Positions 63,648 through 64,000 of a stretch of DNA of 64,000 bases are shown here, in pieces. This DNA comes from Bog-473 sp963781955 (GTDB lineage: Bacteria > Actinomycetota > Acidimicrobiia > Acidimicrobiales > RAAP-2): NCBI GenBank assembly GCA_963781955.1, contig CAWAHU010000002.1:806001-870000 (forward strand), written 5' to 3'. Under the pieces are notes generated by a model. The model was not told where the DNA came from. It did no database searches and worked only from the letters and a program-made list of their open reading frames with translations. The position numbers were made by a program, and so were the translations under genes. Every line of letters starts with the position of its first letter. Positions within the stretch are counted from its first letter, which is position 1.

Positions 63648-64000
63648 TGGCCCTGGACGTCAATACCTTCGACCAACTGCGCATCGGCCTGGCCACGGGT
63701 GACTCCATCCGGGGGTGGTCGAACGGAGAGGTCAAGAAGCCCGAGACGATCAACTACCGCACGCTACGTCCCGAGAAGGACGGCCTGTTCTGCGAGAAGA
63801 TCTTCGGTCCCACCAAGGACTGGGAGTGCTACTGCGGCAAGTACAAGCGCGTGCGCTTCAAGGGGATCATCTGTGAGCGCTGCGGCGTGGAGGTCACGCG
63901 CAGCAAGGTCCGCCGTGACCGCATGGGGCACATCGAGCTGGCCGCCCCGGTCGTCCACATCTGGTACCTGCGGGGCACCCGCTCCTGGCTCGCCTACCTG
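63647..64000 (+). CDS. rpoC: DNA-directed RNA polymerase subunit beta' (5' part)
   Basis: 118 codons are visible before the right edge. The N-terminus VNTFDQLRIGLATGDSIRGW, VKKPETINYRTLRPEKDGLF, CEKIFGPTKDWECYCGKYKR and the zinc ligands CYC...CERC (IICERCGVEVTRSKVRRDRM) are standard RpoC. The ATG overlaps the rpoB TGA, and AGAGGAG is 12 nt upstream. Confidence 0.98.

Overview
The window is high-GC bacterial DNA with actinobacterial character. It holds paired F420-type luciferase-like oxidoreductases, a MarP-type CvpA/serine protease fusion, a DUF2510/DUF4328 protein, an MptB-like mannosyltransferase, many GTG starts, and many genes whose -10 box (TANNNT) lies 6-9 nt before the start codon, which is the signature of leaderless mRNA. 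The secreted protein with repeated D-G-G-[VI]-F-x-[FY]-G motifs and the overall gene mix suggest Acidimicrobiia or a relative; that class-level placement is inference. No mobile element, CRISPR array, rRNA or phage gene was seen, so this looks like ordinary chromosome.

Layout. 1-9.5 kb (minus strand): a cut-off hypothetical gene, an SDR, a phosphodiester-glycosidase-like lipoprotein with a membrane protein, an M20 amidohydrolase coupled to an acyl-CoA dehydrogenase, a small beta-barrel protein, and the phosphate transporter in the order pstB-pstS-pstC-pstA behind a PHO-box-like repeat. 10.4-19 kb: DUF4328 protein, chromate transporter, two divergent LLM oxidoreductases, an aldehyde dehydrogenase and two surface or membrane proteins with low-complexity parts. 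19-28.8 kb: MarP-like protease, GH15 glucosidase/trehalase with an MBL hydrolase, tRNA-Ser(CGA), tadA, a repetitive acidic membrane protein, a Baeyer-Villiger-type monooxygenase, tRNA-Ser(GGA) and a Usp protein. 28.8-45 kb is a DNA-repair and replication block: SRP RNA, dnaX, recR, a secreted repeat protein, asd, phoU, rmuC, and recC-recB-recD, with recC frameshifted. 45-55 kb: a UDP-sulfoquinovose synthase homologue, citrate synthase, acyl-CoA thioesterase, GH1 glucosidase, GtrA, YajQ, tRNA-Tyr, an MptB-like enzyme and a GNAT. 55-64 kb is the conserved translation/transcription cluster: tRNA-Thr, tRNA-Met, rpmG, tRNA-Trp, secE, nusG, rplK, rplA, rplJ, rplL, rpoB and the start of rpoC.

The most unusual signal is not a gene. 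At least seven unrelated genes (an LLM oxidoreductase, chrA, an aldehyde dehydrogenase, marP, phoU, gtrA, rplK) have a short direct repeat of about 13-34 bp that straddles or immediately follows the stop codon, often copying the TGA. Inside coding sequence the repeats have lengths divisible by three (9, 15, 18, 24, 30 bp). Two genes (GH15 and gtrA) also appear to be preceded by tiny leaderless reading frames that end in an NTGA overlap with the main start codon.
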